Shown here piece by piece: positions 16,951 through 24,796 of a DNA stretch of 38,125 nucleotides. Origin of the DNA: Phascolarctobacterium_A succinatutens_B (GTDB lineage Bacteria; Bacillota; Negativicutes; Acidaminococcales; Acidaminococcaceae); contig NZ_CAUDZA010000023.1 in NCBI RefSeq assembly GCF_958453765.1, positions 1-38,125 of the forward strand, in the 5' to 3' direction. Both the position numbers and the translations under genes were made by a program. The notes below the pieces were generated by a model, which was not told the DNA's origin, ran no database searches, and saw only the letters and a list, made by a program, of their open reading frames with translations. How positions within the stretch are numbered: position 1 is the first letter of the stretch; each line of letters starts with the position of its first letter.

Positions 16951-17556
16951 TTATACCTCACTGTCATCCATAATGCCCAGCTTGCGCTTCCAGTAACGGG
17001 AATAAATAGCTCCCAACGGATTGTGAGCCAGCAGGCGGTCCTTAACTACCAGATTCGTTACCGGACCTTCGGCATTCATATTGAAAATAGCATCGTGACC
17101 AACGCATAAGCCGCAGGAAATGTACAGCTCAACGCCCTTTTCTGCCAGGAATTTTGCCTGGAACTTAGGATTGCACATTGCCTCATGCTCCAGCTCCGGC
17201 TTAACCTGCTTCAGTCCCAGCTCTTTTTTGGGGAAGCTGCAGTTTTTGCAGCATACGCTGTAAAACTCAAAACCCTGCTGCTTAAAATATTTGGCAATAT
17301 AGCGTGCTTCCGCATTCAGACCGATGCAAAAGGACATGCCCAGCTTTTTATAGCCCATAGCTTTGGCAAACTCCGCAGTTTCCTGCAGACGGCAGATATT
17401 GCTGTAGAACGTGCCTTCAACGTAGGCAGCAGCCTGCATGAGCTTCAATTCTTCCTCGGTATAGGCTTCCTTGACAGCCTCCAGGGACACGCCTGTGCAG
17501 TTAACACCCTTGGTGTAGCAGGCATGTGTAGGACAATTAGCGCAATCACATTTCAT
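16951..17556 (-). CDS. DUF1847 domain-containing cysteine-rich protein
   Basis: 201 aa. The N-terminus MKCDCANCPTHACY and further cysteines in SFCIG, YSVCCKNCSF, AMCNPKF and SCGLCVGHD match DUF1847, a presumed metal-binding family common in anaerobes. Molecular role unknown. An AAGGAG RBS precedes the ATG, and a hairpin follows the gene, so it appears monocistronic. The cysteine pairs suggest an Fe-S or zinc site. Confidence 0.85.
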   Translation of the reverse strand: MKCDCANCPTHACYTKGVNCTGVSLEAVKEAYTEEELKLMQAAAYVEGTFYSNICRLQETAEFAKAMGYKKLGMSFCIGLNAEARYIAKYFKQQGFEFYSVCCKNCSFPKKELGLKQVKPELEHEAMCNPKFQAKFLAEKGVELYISCGLCVGHDAIFNMNAEGPVTNLVVKDRLLAHNPLGAIYSRYWKRKLGIMDDSEV

Positions 17557-17620
17557 TTTACATTTCTCCTTTCGCCAATAACCTTATTAAGCCTATTGTA
17601 GCATAAACAGCAGACATATT

Positions 17621-17654
17621 AAAAGAGCTGCCACACTTTTTCGTGCAGCAGCTC
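17621..17654 (-). terminator. Rho-independent terminator after the FadL gene
   Basis: Stem of GAGCTGC..CAC with GTG..GCAGCTC (17625-17636 and 17643-17654), followed on the minus strand by TTTTAA. About 20 bp after the stop codon. Confidence 0.85.
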
Positions 17655-17675
17655 CGGTAAAGCTAAAATATGAAA

Positions 17676-18920
17676 TTAGAATTTACGTTGGTAGGAAATA
17701 GAAGCAATCTTGGTAAAGCTGTCGTAAGCATGAGCGCTCTTATAAGCATCGGTAGCATGACCTGCAAAATCCAGATTGCCGACATCCATCCAGCCCAAAG
17801 CAACAGCAACGGTCTGTTTCTTATCGTTGTAACGGGCACCGATGGAATAGGTACGACGCAGACCGGTCGGAACCATGAAGTCACCGCCATTGTAAGGAAT
17901 AGAAGATTCATCGAAAGCAAAGCCTGCCATAGCTGCATACTTATCGCTGAAGTTGTGTTCTAAACCGATAACATAACGCCAGCCGCTCTCCCAATTTTTA
18001 GCAGAATTAACATCAGAAGGCAGCACACCGGGAACACTAGGATTGGATAAAGAAATATTCAATGCATCATAGGTACTCCAGTTGGTACGTGTTGCTTTCA
18101 ATTCCAAACGGGTTTTCTTATCAAATTTGTGGTTATAACCGATATCCCAGCTGTCCGGCAAAGTTACTACGCCATAAGCGTCAGCAGTAATTTTACCGCC
18201 GGTTGCAGGATACATTTTAAAGTCTGCTTCTAAGGAGTGAGTAATACGGCTGCGATAAACTACACCGATTTCGTTTTTATCATCAAATGCATAGTTGGCA
18301 GCAGCATTCCAACCTAAAGCATAGCTTTCGCCTTCTGTCTGCGTTGCACCAACATTCATTTGAGCAACCGGATGATAAGAATTCTTCTGCAGCTCCAGAC
18401 CGACATAGTTGATTTCCGCACCAACTGCTGCGCTCCATTTTTTGTCGAACTTGTGCGCATAGGTCGGAGTAACGCTGACACCGTTCAGTTTAGAGAAAAA
18501 TGCATTAGTAGATGCCTTGCTGGCACGCTCAAACTCAGATACCATGGCAAAGCGCGGGAAAGCGCCGATGCCGAACCATTCTTTATCATTAATCTGCCTT
18601 ACGTAGTAGCTGCCTACTGCCCAACCGGCATGAACAACGTTTTTGCCGTCCTCAATTTCTTTGCCTGCACCATCATACAGCTTATAGTTGCCGTGCGGGC
18701 TCAGATAAGTGTAGCTGCTCTTCATTATCTCACCCTTTACTTTGGTGATAGAAGCAGGGTTGTAAGCCACGTTTGCAGCATCGTCCTCAGCAAACATGCG
18801 CGCACCGCCCATAGCAACGCCTTCAGCAGACCATTCGTTAATAGCAAAGCCTTCAGCGCCTGCTACCTGGGGTGCCAGCAGTGCTGCAGCTAAGCCTAAA
18901 GCCAAAAAGTTTTTATTCAT
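17676..18920 (-). CDS. OmpP1/FadL family outer-membrane porin
   Basis: 414 aa. A signal peptide (about residues 1-22, cleaved near AGA-EGF) is followed by the FadL-type hatch region: GFAINEWSAEGVAMGGARMF and AANVAYNPASITKVKG, with the conserved NPAS. The rest is alternating beta-barrel sequence, and the protein ends in aromatic YQRKF as outer-membrane beta-barrel proteins do. Family members import hydrophobic compounds such as long-chain fatty acids. This is the clearest evidence that the organism is a diderm. It has an AAGGG RBS, no operon partner, and a strong terminator. Confidence 0.92.
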   Translation of the reverse strand: MNKNFLALGLAAALLAPQVAGAEGFAINEWSAEGVAMGGARMFAEDDAANVAYNPASITKVKGEIMKSSYTYLSPHGNYKLYDGAGKEIEDGKNVVHAGWAVGSYYVRQINDKEWFGIGAFPRFAMVSEFERASKASTNAFFSKLNGVSVTPTYAHKFDKKWSAAVGAEINYVGLELQKNSYHPVAQMNVGATQTEGESYALGWNAAANYAFDDKNEIGVVYRSRITHSLEADFKMYPATGGKITADAYGVVTLPDSWDIGYNHKFDKKTRLELKATRTNWSTYDALNISLSNPSVPGVLPSDVNSAKNWESGWRYVIGLEHNFSDKYAAMAGFAFDESSIPYNGGDFMVPTGLRRTYSIGARYNDKKQTVAVALGWMDVGNLDFAGHATDAYKSAHAYDSFTKIASISYQRKF

Positions 18921-19014
18921 ATTAGTACATCCCTTCTCACATTTTTATTACCTGCTACTAATTGTAACAGATTCGTGAAAAGTGCGTACAAAATCTTTTA
19001 ATCGCTCGTTTTAA

Positions 19015-19839
19015 TTACTTAATTAAACTTTGAAAAGAACCCTTTTCATCCGGCTCCTCGCCGGCAGCCTTCGCTGCCTCGCGACGTGCAAAGTTACGCT
19101 CCTGCAGGCGGCGTACATCCTCCAGCGTCGGCACATTATCCTTCTCCCACGGCTGGTACTGAATCGTGGTGCAGTGATGATACATAGCATATCTTTCCTT
19201 AGCATCTGCTGCAGCCTCGGCCTCAGCAAGAGCCTTCTTGGCAGCCTCGTTCACCGGGAAGGATTTGTAGGCATCTGCCAAAAGCAGCGCAGCCTTAGCA
19301 TAATCGCCCTGCTCCGCCATGCTTTCCGCAATAAACTTCAGTGCGTGGAAACGGTACGGATTAACACCTTCCACAGCCTTTTCCGCCTCCAGCATGGCTC
19401 TCGCCTCGCTCAATGCAGCATCCTCGGCGCCGCAGGAACGCTGCAGCTCCAGTCTGCGCGCCCAGATAGCGCCACGATCTGCACTGCGGAAAACCTTCTT
19501 ATACTCACGGCACAGTCTGTAGGCTTCATTCAAATAAATAATCGGTGCATCACCGGTACCGGTCAGACGCCAGACGATTTCGGCAATATCACGCAGGCAC
19601 AGCACCTTATGCTCCGCCTCGCTGAGACCAAACTCCGGCGCATCCTCCATATCCGGCTGCACATCCTTCACGGTTGCCAGCACCGCCATAGCGCCCTCGA
19701 TGTCCTTCAAAATCATCAGCATACGTCCTACGTTGCTGCGGCATTTCCAATCATCATAATCGTTTATCAGATTCAACGGTATCGGGTAATCACAGCTTGC
19801 TACCTTCTGTACATAACCTTGCCATTCCTGTTTTTCCAT
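19015..19839 (-). CDS. Hypothetical alpha-helical repeat (TPR-like) protein
   Basis: 274 aa, cytosolic, no signal or membrane segment. The sequence is almost entirely helical, with Ala-rich helix pairs (for example SEARAMLEAEKAVEG and ESMAEQGDYAKAALLLADAY near residues 170-190) that read as degenerate TPR units. The C-terminal 50 residues are charged (EDVRRLQERNFARREAAKAA). I do not recognise a named family; a protein-interaction role is inferred only from the fold. A very good promoter and an AGGAGG RBS show it is a real, expressed gene. Confidence 0.72.
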   Translation of the reverse strand: MEKQEWQGYVQKVASCDYPIPLNLINDYDDWKCRSNVGRMLMILKDIEGAMAVLATVKDVQPDMEDAPEFGLSEAEHKVLCLRDIAEIVWRLTGTGDAPIIYLNEAYRLCREYKKVFRSADRGAIWARRLELQRSCGAEDAALSEARAMLEAEKAVEGVNPYRFHALKFIAESMAEQGDYAKAALLLADAYKSFPVNEAAKKALAEAEAAADAKERYAMYHHCTTIQYQPWEKDNVPTLEDVRRLQERNFARREAAKAAGEEPDEKGSFQSLIK

Positions 19840-19877
19840 TTCAGTATCCTCCTCAATCTGTTATATATTCTATTCAA

Positions 19878-19906
19878 ATTATCTGCGTTGCCGCTGTCTT
19901 TGTCAA
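19878..19906 (-). promoter_or_regulatory. Promoter of the TPR-like gene
   Basis: TTGACA (19901-19906) and GATAAT (19878-19883) on the minus strand with a 17-bp spacer, about 40 bp before the start codon. Confidence 0.7.
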
Positions 19907-20013
19907 GCGTCAACCTGCGCAGAAGTTATAATATTAATGCTTATATGTTATCTGTCGTAGCTTATCAACCTTTTATATTCCATTTGGTTATAATGTAAAT
20001 GCTTAATCGCTAT

Positions 20014-20041
20014 TTGACTATAAAATTTAAAGTAGTACAAT
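20014..20041 (+). promoter_or_regulatory. Promoter of the acyltransferase gene
   Basis: TTGACT (20014-20019) and TACAAT (20036-20041), 16-bp spacer. Transcription would start near 20048, giving a leader of only about 16 nt before the ATG, which is preceded by a weak GAGAAAG-type RBS. Confidence 0.6.
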
Positions 20042-20063
20042 AACTCTACTAGAGAGAAAGAAG

Positions 20064-21140
20064 ATGTATAAAACTATGAGCTTCCCCCTATTGTTACGCG
20101 GCTTCGTAGTGCTGGGTGTCATGCTGATGCACACCACCTGGTACTTCAGCCACGCTCACGCGGAATCGTGGGTTACTATTTCCGAAATGCTGTTGGACAT
20201 TATCTCCCTCTTTGCCGTACCCCTGGTAATGTTTGTTTCGGGATATATGTTCATCAGCCACAATCGCCATGCCGATTATTACAAGTGGTCCTTCTTCCGC
20301 AGAATGTTCCTGTCGGTACTTTCGCCGTATTTGCTGTTTTCGTTGCTGTACCTTGGCGGTGCCTGGTTCTTCAGCAACGCCAGCTTCACGCTTAAGCAGG
20401 CAGCTTATCTTATTATCACCGGCAGCAGCGCCGTCCATATGGCATTTTTCCGTGCGCTGTTTGGCTTTTACGCCATCTATCCACTGCTGTTGCGTTATTT
20501 TAACCGTTGTCGCCTGCATCACAGGCTGCACCGCTTTATTATTCAGGTAATCCTGCTGCAGCTGTTCTGGAAAATCTGCAACAATATCAGCTACAGCAAT
20601 CAGGCAGTTATCCTAACGCTGGAGATTACCACCTTTCTGCGTTATATCGCCTACTTCTCCTTCGGTATGCTGGCTTATATCTACCATAAAAAAATGCTGC
20701 GCTGGATTGACACCCATCACGTTCTTTTGATGACAGGCTTCATCCTGAATCTGATTTTAATTGGCGGCTGCTGGTTTGCTAAATACTACCTGCATATCCT
20801 GCCGCTGTTGGAATTTGTCTGCTTCCCGCTCAACCTGTTTTTGTACAGCATCATTATCGCTATGCTCTTCCGTTACGCCTGTACCCTGGAATCACAGGAC
20901 AGTCTCAGCAAGCGCTTTATGATGTATCTTGGCAACTATTCCTTCGGTTTATTCTTGATTCACATCATCTACATGTATGTCGGCAGCGAGTTGCTTACAT
21001 TGTTGCACTTGTCACCGCAGCAGCTCTGCTTTTATCCGCTGCTATTCATCATTATGCTTAGCCTCAGCCTGCTGACCATGGAAGCATTGGCGCGCGTTTC
21101 CTGGGGCCATTATTTCATCGGCCATGTAAGCCGTCTGTAA
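20064..21140 (+). CDS. Acyltransferase family 3 membrane protein
   Basis: 358 aa, about ten membrane segments. The N-terminal LLRGFVVLGVMLMHTTWYF matches the Arg/His signature of Acyltransferase_3 (WecH/OafA-type) proteins, and later features such as FRALFGFYAIYPLL and GNYSFGLFLIHIIYMYV fit the family. Members move acetyl or succinyl groups across the membrane onto polysaccharides, lipids or peptides; the acceptor here is unknown. It is a lone plus-strand gene with its own promoter and terminator, facing the HxlR gene tail to tail. Confidence 0.87.
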   Translation: MYKTMSFPLLLRGFVVLGVMLMHTTWYFSHAHAESWVTISEMLLDIISLFAVPLVMFVSGYMFISHNRHADYYKWSFFRRMFLSVLSPYLLFSLLYLGGAWFFSNASFTLKQAAYLIITGSSAVHMAFFRALFGFYAIYPLLLRYFNRCRLHHRLHRFIIQVILLQLFWKICNNISYSNQAVILTLEITTFLRYIAYFSFGMLAYIYHKKMLRWIDTHHVLLMTGFILNLILIGGCWFAKYYLHILPLLEFVCFPLNLFLYSIIIAMLFRYACTLESQDSLSKRFMMYLGNYSFGLFLIHIIYMYVGSELLTLLHLSPQQLCFYPLLFIIMLSLSLLTMEALARVSWGHYFIGHVSRL

Positions 21141-21170
21141 AAAGTTTTCTTCTTGTTCCCCATATATTGA

Positions 21171-21203
21171 AAAACACCACTTGCGTTTGCAGGTGGTGTT
21201 TTT
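21171..21203. terminator. Bidirectional terminator between acyltransferase and HxlR genes
   Basis: AAAACACCAC (21171-21180) pairs with GTGGTGTTTT (21193-21202) around a 12-nt loop. Poly-A on the left and poly-T on the right allow it to work in both directions for the convergent genes ending at 21140 and 21219. Confidence 0.9.
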
Positions 21204-21218
21204 GCTTATATCCTCAAA

Positions 21219-21548
21219 TCAAAATCTCTTCTTATACGCCTCGCCCCAGTCACGCATAGCCTCCAAAACAGGCTGCAGACTGTAACCAAGCTCAGTAAGC
21301 GTATATTCAACACGTGGCGGCACCTCAGCATAAACCTTGCGCGTCAACAGGCCGCTGGCTTCCATCTGCCGCAGCTGTGATGTCAACACCTTTTGGCTGA
21401 CTCCGTCCAAAGATTTTTTCAATTCGCCAAAGCGCTTTGTTCCCGTCAAAAGGTCACGCAAAATCAGCACCTTCCATTTATCACTGATTAAGGTCAGTGT
21501 AGTTTCTACCGGACAAGCCGGTAAAGCATCAATCATTTCATGCAACAT
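21219..21548 (-). CDS. HxlR family winged-helix transcriptional regulator
   Basis: 109 aa. CPVETTLTLISDKWKVLILR, FGELKKSL, the recognition region VSQKVLTSQLRQMEASGLL and the wing YAEVPPRVEYTLTELG are the HxlR/MarR-like signature. The first cysteine (in ACPVE) is the conserved HxlR cysteine that in some members senses aldehydes or disulfide stress. The gene starts 6 bp after the GNAT gene ends, with AGGAGTG as RBS, so they form one operon. Its target is probably its own operon. Confidence 0.93.
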   Translation of the reverse strand: MLHEMIDALPACPVETTLTLISDKWKVLILRDLLTGTKRFGELKKSLDGVSQKVLTSQLRQMEASGLLTRKVYAEVPPRVEYTLTELGYSLQPVLEAMRDWGEAYKKRF

Positions 21549-21554
21549 TTACAG

Positions 21555-22142
21555 TCACTCCTTCAGCTCCTTGCTGTATATCCACGTTTCCTGCGCCCCC
21601 AACTGCGGCAGAATATTATTCGTAAAATGCGCTGCTTCACTATAACCACGCTTGCGGTAATATTCATAATCGCAGGTAGCATCCGCCCATAAATAGAGCT
21701 TTTTGACACCTTTTTTCTGCGCAATCGCTTCAACATTATGCAGCAGCCTGCTGCCAACACCGCTTTTCATACTCAAAAACAGGCACAGCAGCAAATCCTC
21801 CGGATTGGCCAACGCCCTCACCTTTTGTCCGTTATAAGACAAATAGCGCAGATAATCATAAACAAGATCCTGCTCCTCGCACTCAAAATGATGCAGATTT
21901 TGCTTTAACCAGGACTGGGAATTATCACGCTCACTCAAAGGCGCCGCCAACAAAAAGCCCTGCATACCTTCTTCATCCGTCATTTTTAAAGAAAAGGCCT
22001 CACTGCGATAATAATAGCGCACCATCGCCTCGTACAGCACATCCTTCAAGCCATCATTCGTCAGTGCCATCTCATCACCCCATGTCAGCTTGGTTAGATA
22101 GGAGGCACAGGAAATATCCTGCGGGGTAAAATTTGATAACAT
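21555..22142 (-). CDS. GNAT family N-acetyltransferase
   Basis: 195 aa. The acetyl-CoA binding segment is visible as SGVGSRLLHNVEAIAQKKG (about residues 131-149), followed by KKLYLWADATCDYEYYRKRGY, the GNAT motif B region. The N-terminal 120 residues include a Tyr-rich YEAMVRYYYRSEAF. Substrate unknown. It precedes the HxlR regulator in an operon, so the product may be regulated by the same signal. A GGAG RBS precedes the start. Confidence 0.85.
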   Translation of the reverse strand: MLSNFTPQDISCASYLTKLTWGDEMALTNDGLKDVLYEAMVRYYYRSEAFSLKMTDEEGMQGFLLAAPLSERDNSQSWLKQNLHHFECEEQDLVYDYLRYLSYNGQKVRALANPEDLLLCLFLSMKSGVGSRLLHNVEAIAQKKGVKKLYLWADATCDYEYYRKRGYSEAAHFTNNILPQLGAQETWIYSKELKE

Positions 22143-22174
22143 TTATTCTTCTCCACTTCAATACTCGAATTACA

Positions 22175-22201
22175 ACACTTACATAATCAGTTTTTAAGTG
22201 T
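22175..22201. promoter_or_regulatory. Inverted repeat upstream of the GNAT-HxlR operon
   Basis: Perfect 7-bp arms ACACTTA (22175-22181) and TAAGTGT (22195-22201), 13-nt spacer, about 35-60 bp upstream of the GNAT start. This is the expected place for an autoregulatory HxlR operator. No clear -35/-10 pair is visible. Confidence 0.35.
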
Positions 22202-22232
22202 CTTAAACATTCTTTTTAACTCTATTTTAAGC

Positions 22233-22308
22233 TATCCTCATGAAATATGCAATCAGTGCAGATTTCATGAGGATAAAATATGCAACCACTGCAGATTTCA
22301 TGAGGATA
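22233..22308. repeat. 33-bp tandem repeat with an inverted copy
   Basis: The 14-mer ATTTCATGAGGATA occurs directly at 22262-22275 and 22295-22308 and as a perfect inverted copy at 22233-22246. The two direct copies belong to a 33-bp unit whose 5' halves differ at only two positions. The first inverted pair can form a 14-bp stem with a 15-nt loop. An open frame crosses the repeats but has no RBS. The rest of the 22143-22480 gap holds the GNAT inverted repeat and the MarR promoter. Confidence 0.8.
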
Positions 22309-22404
22309 ATAGAAAAAAGGGCTTATTTTCATATTAACACTACAACATTTCGCTTAGACAGTTTTCAGCAAATCATTGCATTATTTTCCATTCCGCCCCC
22401 CTCC

Positions 22405-22434
22405 TTGACAATCCTCACACCACCGCAATATAAT
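22405..22434 (+). promoter_or_regulatory. Consensus promoter of the marR-MFS operon
   Basis: TTGACA (22405-22410) and TATAAT (22429-22434), both perfect matches, with an 18-bp spacer. Transcription would start near 22441. An AAAGGAG RBS lies before the ATG at 22482. Confidence 0.85.
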
Positions 22435-22449
22435 TATCTGTGATAATTA
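22431..22449. promoter_or_regulatory. Candidate MarR operator overlapping the -10 box
   Basis: TAATTATCTGTGATAATTA is a perfect palindrome with 8-bp arms and a 3-bp centre, covering the end of the -10 and the transcription start. A second short ATTAC/GTAAT repeat follows at 22446-22460. Size, symmetry and position are typical for MarR-family autorepression. Confidence 0.7.
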
Positions 22450-22481
22450 CTTTCGGTAATCATTTATAAAGGAGAATCATC

Positions 22482-22988
22482 ATGACACATAAACTGCCTA
22501 TCGAAGCAATCAAAACTCTGCTCATCGCCTGCCACGAAGCAAAGCGTGTAGTAGACCTGCAGCCACCTCTGCCGGAGGGCTTAACTCCCGGCAACCTCAA
22601 AGTCTTGGACTATATCGAATACCTCGAACGCACCACACAACCGCCCAAGGTAAGTGATATTGCGGACCTGCTACAGGTAACTCGCCCCGGTATCACTCGT
22701 CTGGTAAGCGAGCTGCAGGCAATCAATGTTATCGAAAAGTTCAGCGATGAACAGGATAAACGTATCGTCAGACTGCGTATGACAGACGCGGGACGTAAAA
22801 TCCACGCCTATTACATTGAACAATATCACGGCTGGCTGGCAACACAGCTTACCGATATCAGCGAAGCAGATATCAACACCACCGCAGCAACCATCGCCAA
22901 TCTTTACCAAACCATGTCTACGCATAAACCTGCGCTGCAAGGCCAAGCTCCCGCTATCAAGCAAAGGATGGAAAAAAATAATGACTGA
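22482..22988 (+). CDS. MarR family transcriptional regulator
   Basis: 168 aa. Helix-turn-helix and wing are visible: KVSDIADLLQVTRPGITRLVSEL (about 55-77, recognition helix near the end), followed by VIEKFSDEQDKRIVRLRMTDAG, the DxR wing signature of MarR. The C-terminal 35 residues are a longer tail than usual. It probably represses its own operon through the adjacent palindrome and is released by a compound exported by the downstream MFS pump. The MFS start lies inside its last codons. Confidence 0.93.
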   Translation: MTHKLPIEAIKTLLIACHEAKRVVDLQPPLPEGLTPGNLKVLDYIEYLERTTQPPKVSDIADLLQVTRPGITRLVSELQAINVIEKFSDEQDKRIVRLRMTDAGRKIHAYYIEQYHGWLATQLTDISEADINTTAATIANLYQTMSTHKPALQGQAPAIKQRMEKNND

Positions 22989-24396
22989 CAACTCCGCGCG
23001 TGTGTTGGATGCACGCTTACTATTATCAATTATCGCCACCGGCATTATGTCCTTTAGCGGCGTGGTTGTCGAAACCGCTATGAACGTTACCTTTCCCACG
23101 CTCATGCACGAATTTAATATCGGCACCTCGCTCGTACAATGGGTAACTACCGGCTATCTGTTGATGCTGGCACTGATTATCCCTACATCCGCCTACCTTA
23201 AACGCCGTTTTGCAACGCGCAGCCTGTTTACCGCTGCAATCAGCAGCTTTCTTGCAGGCACACTGCTCGCCGCCTGGTCACCTTATTTTAACGTTCTTCT
23301 TATCGGCAGATTGCTGCAGGGTATCGGTACAGGCATTGCCCTTCCGATGATGTTTAACATTATTCTGGAGCAGGTTCCCGGTGAACGCCTAGGCTTTATG
23401 ATTGGCATAGCCTCGCTTATCACCGCCATGGCACCGGCTGTCGGCCCATCTCTCGGCGGTATGATTGTCAGTTACTTCGGCTGGCAGATGATTTTTATCA
23501 GCCTGCTGCCATTTTTATTACTGTCTGCCGTCTTGGGTATCAAAAATATCCGTCAGGCAGGCAAGCTAGAGCAGAGCAACTTTAACTTCGGCTTATACCT
23601 TTTGCTTATCATCGGCTTCAGCAGCCTGATTTTTGCTACCAGCATTGCCTCCGACTTCGGTTGGTTCAGTATCGAAGTGCTTGCGCTTTTCGCAATCTGC
23701 TTTGCTGCTTTAACTGCCTTCTATAAGCAATCATTAAACAGCAACGCGCCGCTTTTACGCGTACAGATTTTCCGTTATCTGCCGTATACGCTCAGCACTG
23801 CCAGTCTTTTGCTCGTCGGCTTTATCTGTTTGGGACTGGGTTTTTTAATTCCCAACTATGCGCAGCTTGTTTCGCATACAGATGCCTTTACCGCCGGCTG
23901 TCTACTGCTGCCGGGGTGCATTATCGGTGCTATGCTTGCACCTATTAGCGGCAGGCTGTTGGATAAGTTCGGTGCCAAACGCCCGATTTTACTAGGCAAT
24001 GCATCCATTCTCATATCCGTTATCTGCTACAGCCTTTATCCCTATGAGCTGAGCTCCTTTTTCTTCATCATCTTCTACCTGTTCTTCGCCTTCGGCCAAG
24101 GGTTTTCCATGGGAACGATTATGACTAACGGCCTGAGCCAGTTACCGGAAGAGCTTAACGCCGACGGCAACGCAGCCATGAATACGCTGCTGCAGTTGGC
24201 AGGCGCAGTCGGTACGGCGGTTATCAGTACGATTGTTGCGACCGCACAAGCTGAGGACCCGGCTAATATCGCGCATGCTACCATGCTTGGCAGCAGACAT
24301 GGTTTCTTTGTGCTTACTATCAGCGCGGTGCTCATTCTTTGCTGCTCCTTAAAGGTGTTCGCTCTTATTAAAAATAAACAGCTTGCTCACACTTAA
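22981..24396 (+). CDS. MFS drug exporter, DHA2 (EmrB/QacA) type
   Basis: 471 aa, about fourteen membrane segments. Family motifs: MNVTFPTLMHEFNIG near residue 33, QWVTTGYLLMLALIIP, GRLLQGIGTGIALPMMF and the antiporter motif C region APAVGPSLGGMIVSYFGWQM (about 151-170). This pattern belongs to the EmrB/QacA proton-drug antiporters. ATG at 22981 is chosen: AGGATGG lies upstream, it overlaps the marR stop by 8 bp, and the 55 residues of the longer frame upstream of it are out-of-frame marR sequence. Regulated by the preceding MarR protein. Confidence 0.93.
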   Translation: MTDNSARVLDARLLLSIIATGIMSFSGVVVETAMNVTFPTLMHEFNIGTSLVQWVTTGYLLMLALIIPTSAYLKRRFATRSLFTAAISSFLAGTLLAAWSPYFNVLLIGRLLQGIGTGIALPMMFNIILEQVPGERLGFMIGIASLITAMAPAVGPSLGGMIVSYFGWQMIFISLLPFLLLSAVLGIKNIRQAGKLEQSNFNFGLYLLLIIGFSSLIFATSIASDFGWFSIEVLALFAICFAALTAFYKQSLNSNAPLLRVQIFRYLPYTLSTASLLLVGFICLGLGFLIPNYAQLVSHTDAFTAGCLLLPGCIIGAMLAPISGRLLDKFGAKRPILLGNASILISVICYSLYPYELSSFFFIIFYLFFAFGQGFSMGTIMTNGLSQLPEELNADGNAAMNTLLQLAGAVGTAVISTIVATAQAEDPANIAHATMLGSRHGFFVLTISAVLILCCSLKVFALIKNKQLAHT

Positions 24397-24423
24397 TATA
24401 TTGCATTCTATCACAGATATCGC

Positions 24424-24462
24424 AAAAGCCTCCCTTGCGCAGATGCGCCGGGAGGCTTTTTA
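24424..24462 (+). terminator. Rho-independent terminator of the marR-MFS operon
   Basis: AAAAGCCTCCC (24424-24434) pairs with GGGAGGCTTTT (24450-24460), with a further GCGC-type pairing inside the loop and a T tail. About 28 bp past the MFS stop. Confidence 0.92.
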
Positions 24463-24486
24463 TATCAAAAACATTATGCCGGCATG

Positions 24487-24533
24487 TCAAAAAGGCCGCT
24501 TCCTGTATCTGATGCACAGGTAAGCGACCTTTT
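24487..24533 (-). terminator. Rho-independent terminator of the ilv operon
   Basis: On the minus strand AAAAGGTCGCTT ... AAGCGGCCTTTTT with inner CCTGT/ACAGG pairing, then a T run. It lies 264 bp downstream of the ilvC stop, so the transcript carries an unusually long 3' untranslated region containing the hairpin array. It may also stop plus-strand read-through. Confidence 0.85.
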
Positions 24534-24537
24534 AATA

Positions 24538-24762
24538 TTTCCCTTATTTTTAATTACTGCAAGCCACGCAGCTTTTATTTTTCTATGCTGCGTTTACGGC
24601 TCACATTCTTTCCCTTATTTTTCGCAATCCGGACAGCTGATTTTTTTCTGTATGCTGTCCTTAGCGGATTACGCTCTTTCCCTTATTTTTGTTTATCGTA
24701 ATCCCGGCAGCTATTTTTTCTGTACGCTGCCTTTAGCGGATTACGCTCTTTCCCTTATTTTT
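24538..24762 (-). repeat. Array of three covarying hairpins with a conserved 14-nt linker in the ilvC 3'UTR
   Basis: TTTCCCTTATTTTT (plus strand) occurs identically at 24538-24551, 24609-24622, 24677-24690 and 24749-24762, spaced 71, 68 and 72 bp. Between the copies lie three hairpins of one design: outer stem, inner 6-7-bp stem, one-sided 5-6-nt bulge (TTTAC, TTAGC, TTTAGC) and a T-rich 14-16-nt loop. Outer stems are AGCC/GGCT, AATCC/GGATT and GTAATCC/GGATTAC. Inner stems are CGCAGC/GCTGCG, GGACAGC/GCTGTCC and GGCAGC/GCTGCC. Changes on one arm are matched on the other, so structure is conserved rather than sequence. As transcribed with ilvC the linker reads AAAAAUAAGGGAAA. I recognise no described RNA family. 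Confidence 0.85.
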
Positions 24763-24796
24763 ATTTTCTGCACTAAAAGTGCTTGTAAGCTGTTGA

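Noticed and set aside
22240..22443. Small plus-strand open frame across the 33-bp repeats
   Set aside because: It merely translates the DNA repeats, has no RBS and ends in low-complexity sequence upstream of the marR promoter.
22816..22980. N-terminal 55-residue extension of the MFS protein
   Set aside because: This stretch is out-of-frame marR coding sequence. The ATG at 22981 has an RBS and begins the normal transporter sequence.
24538..24762. CRISPR-like reading of the regularly spaced 14-bp repeats
   Set aside because: The segments between repeats are related to each other and form the same hairpin, whereas CRISPR spacers are unrelated. The repeat is too short and no cas gene is present.
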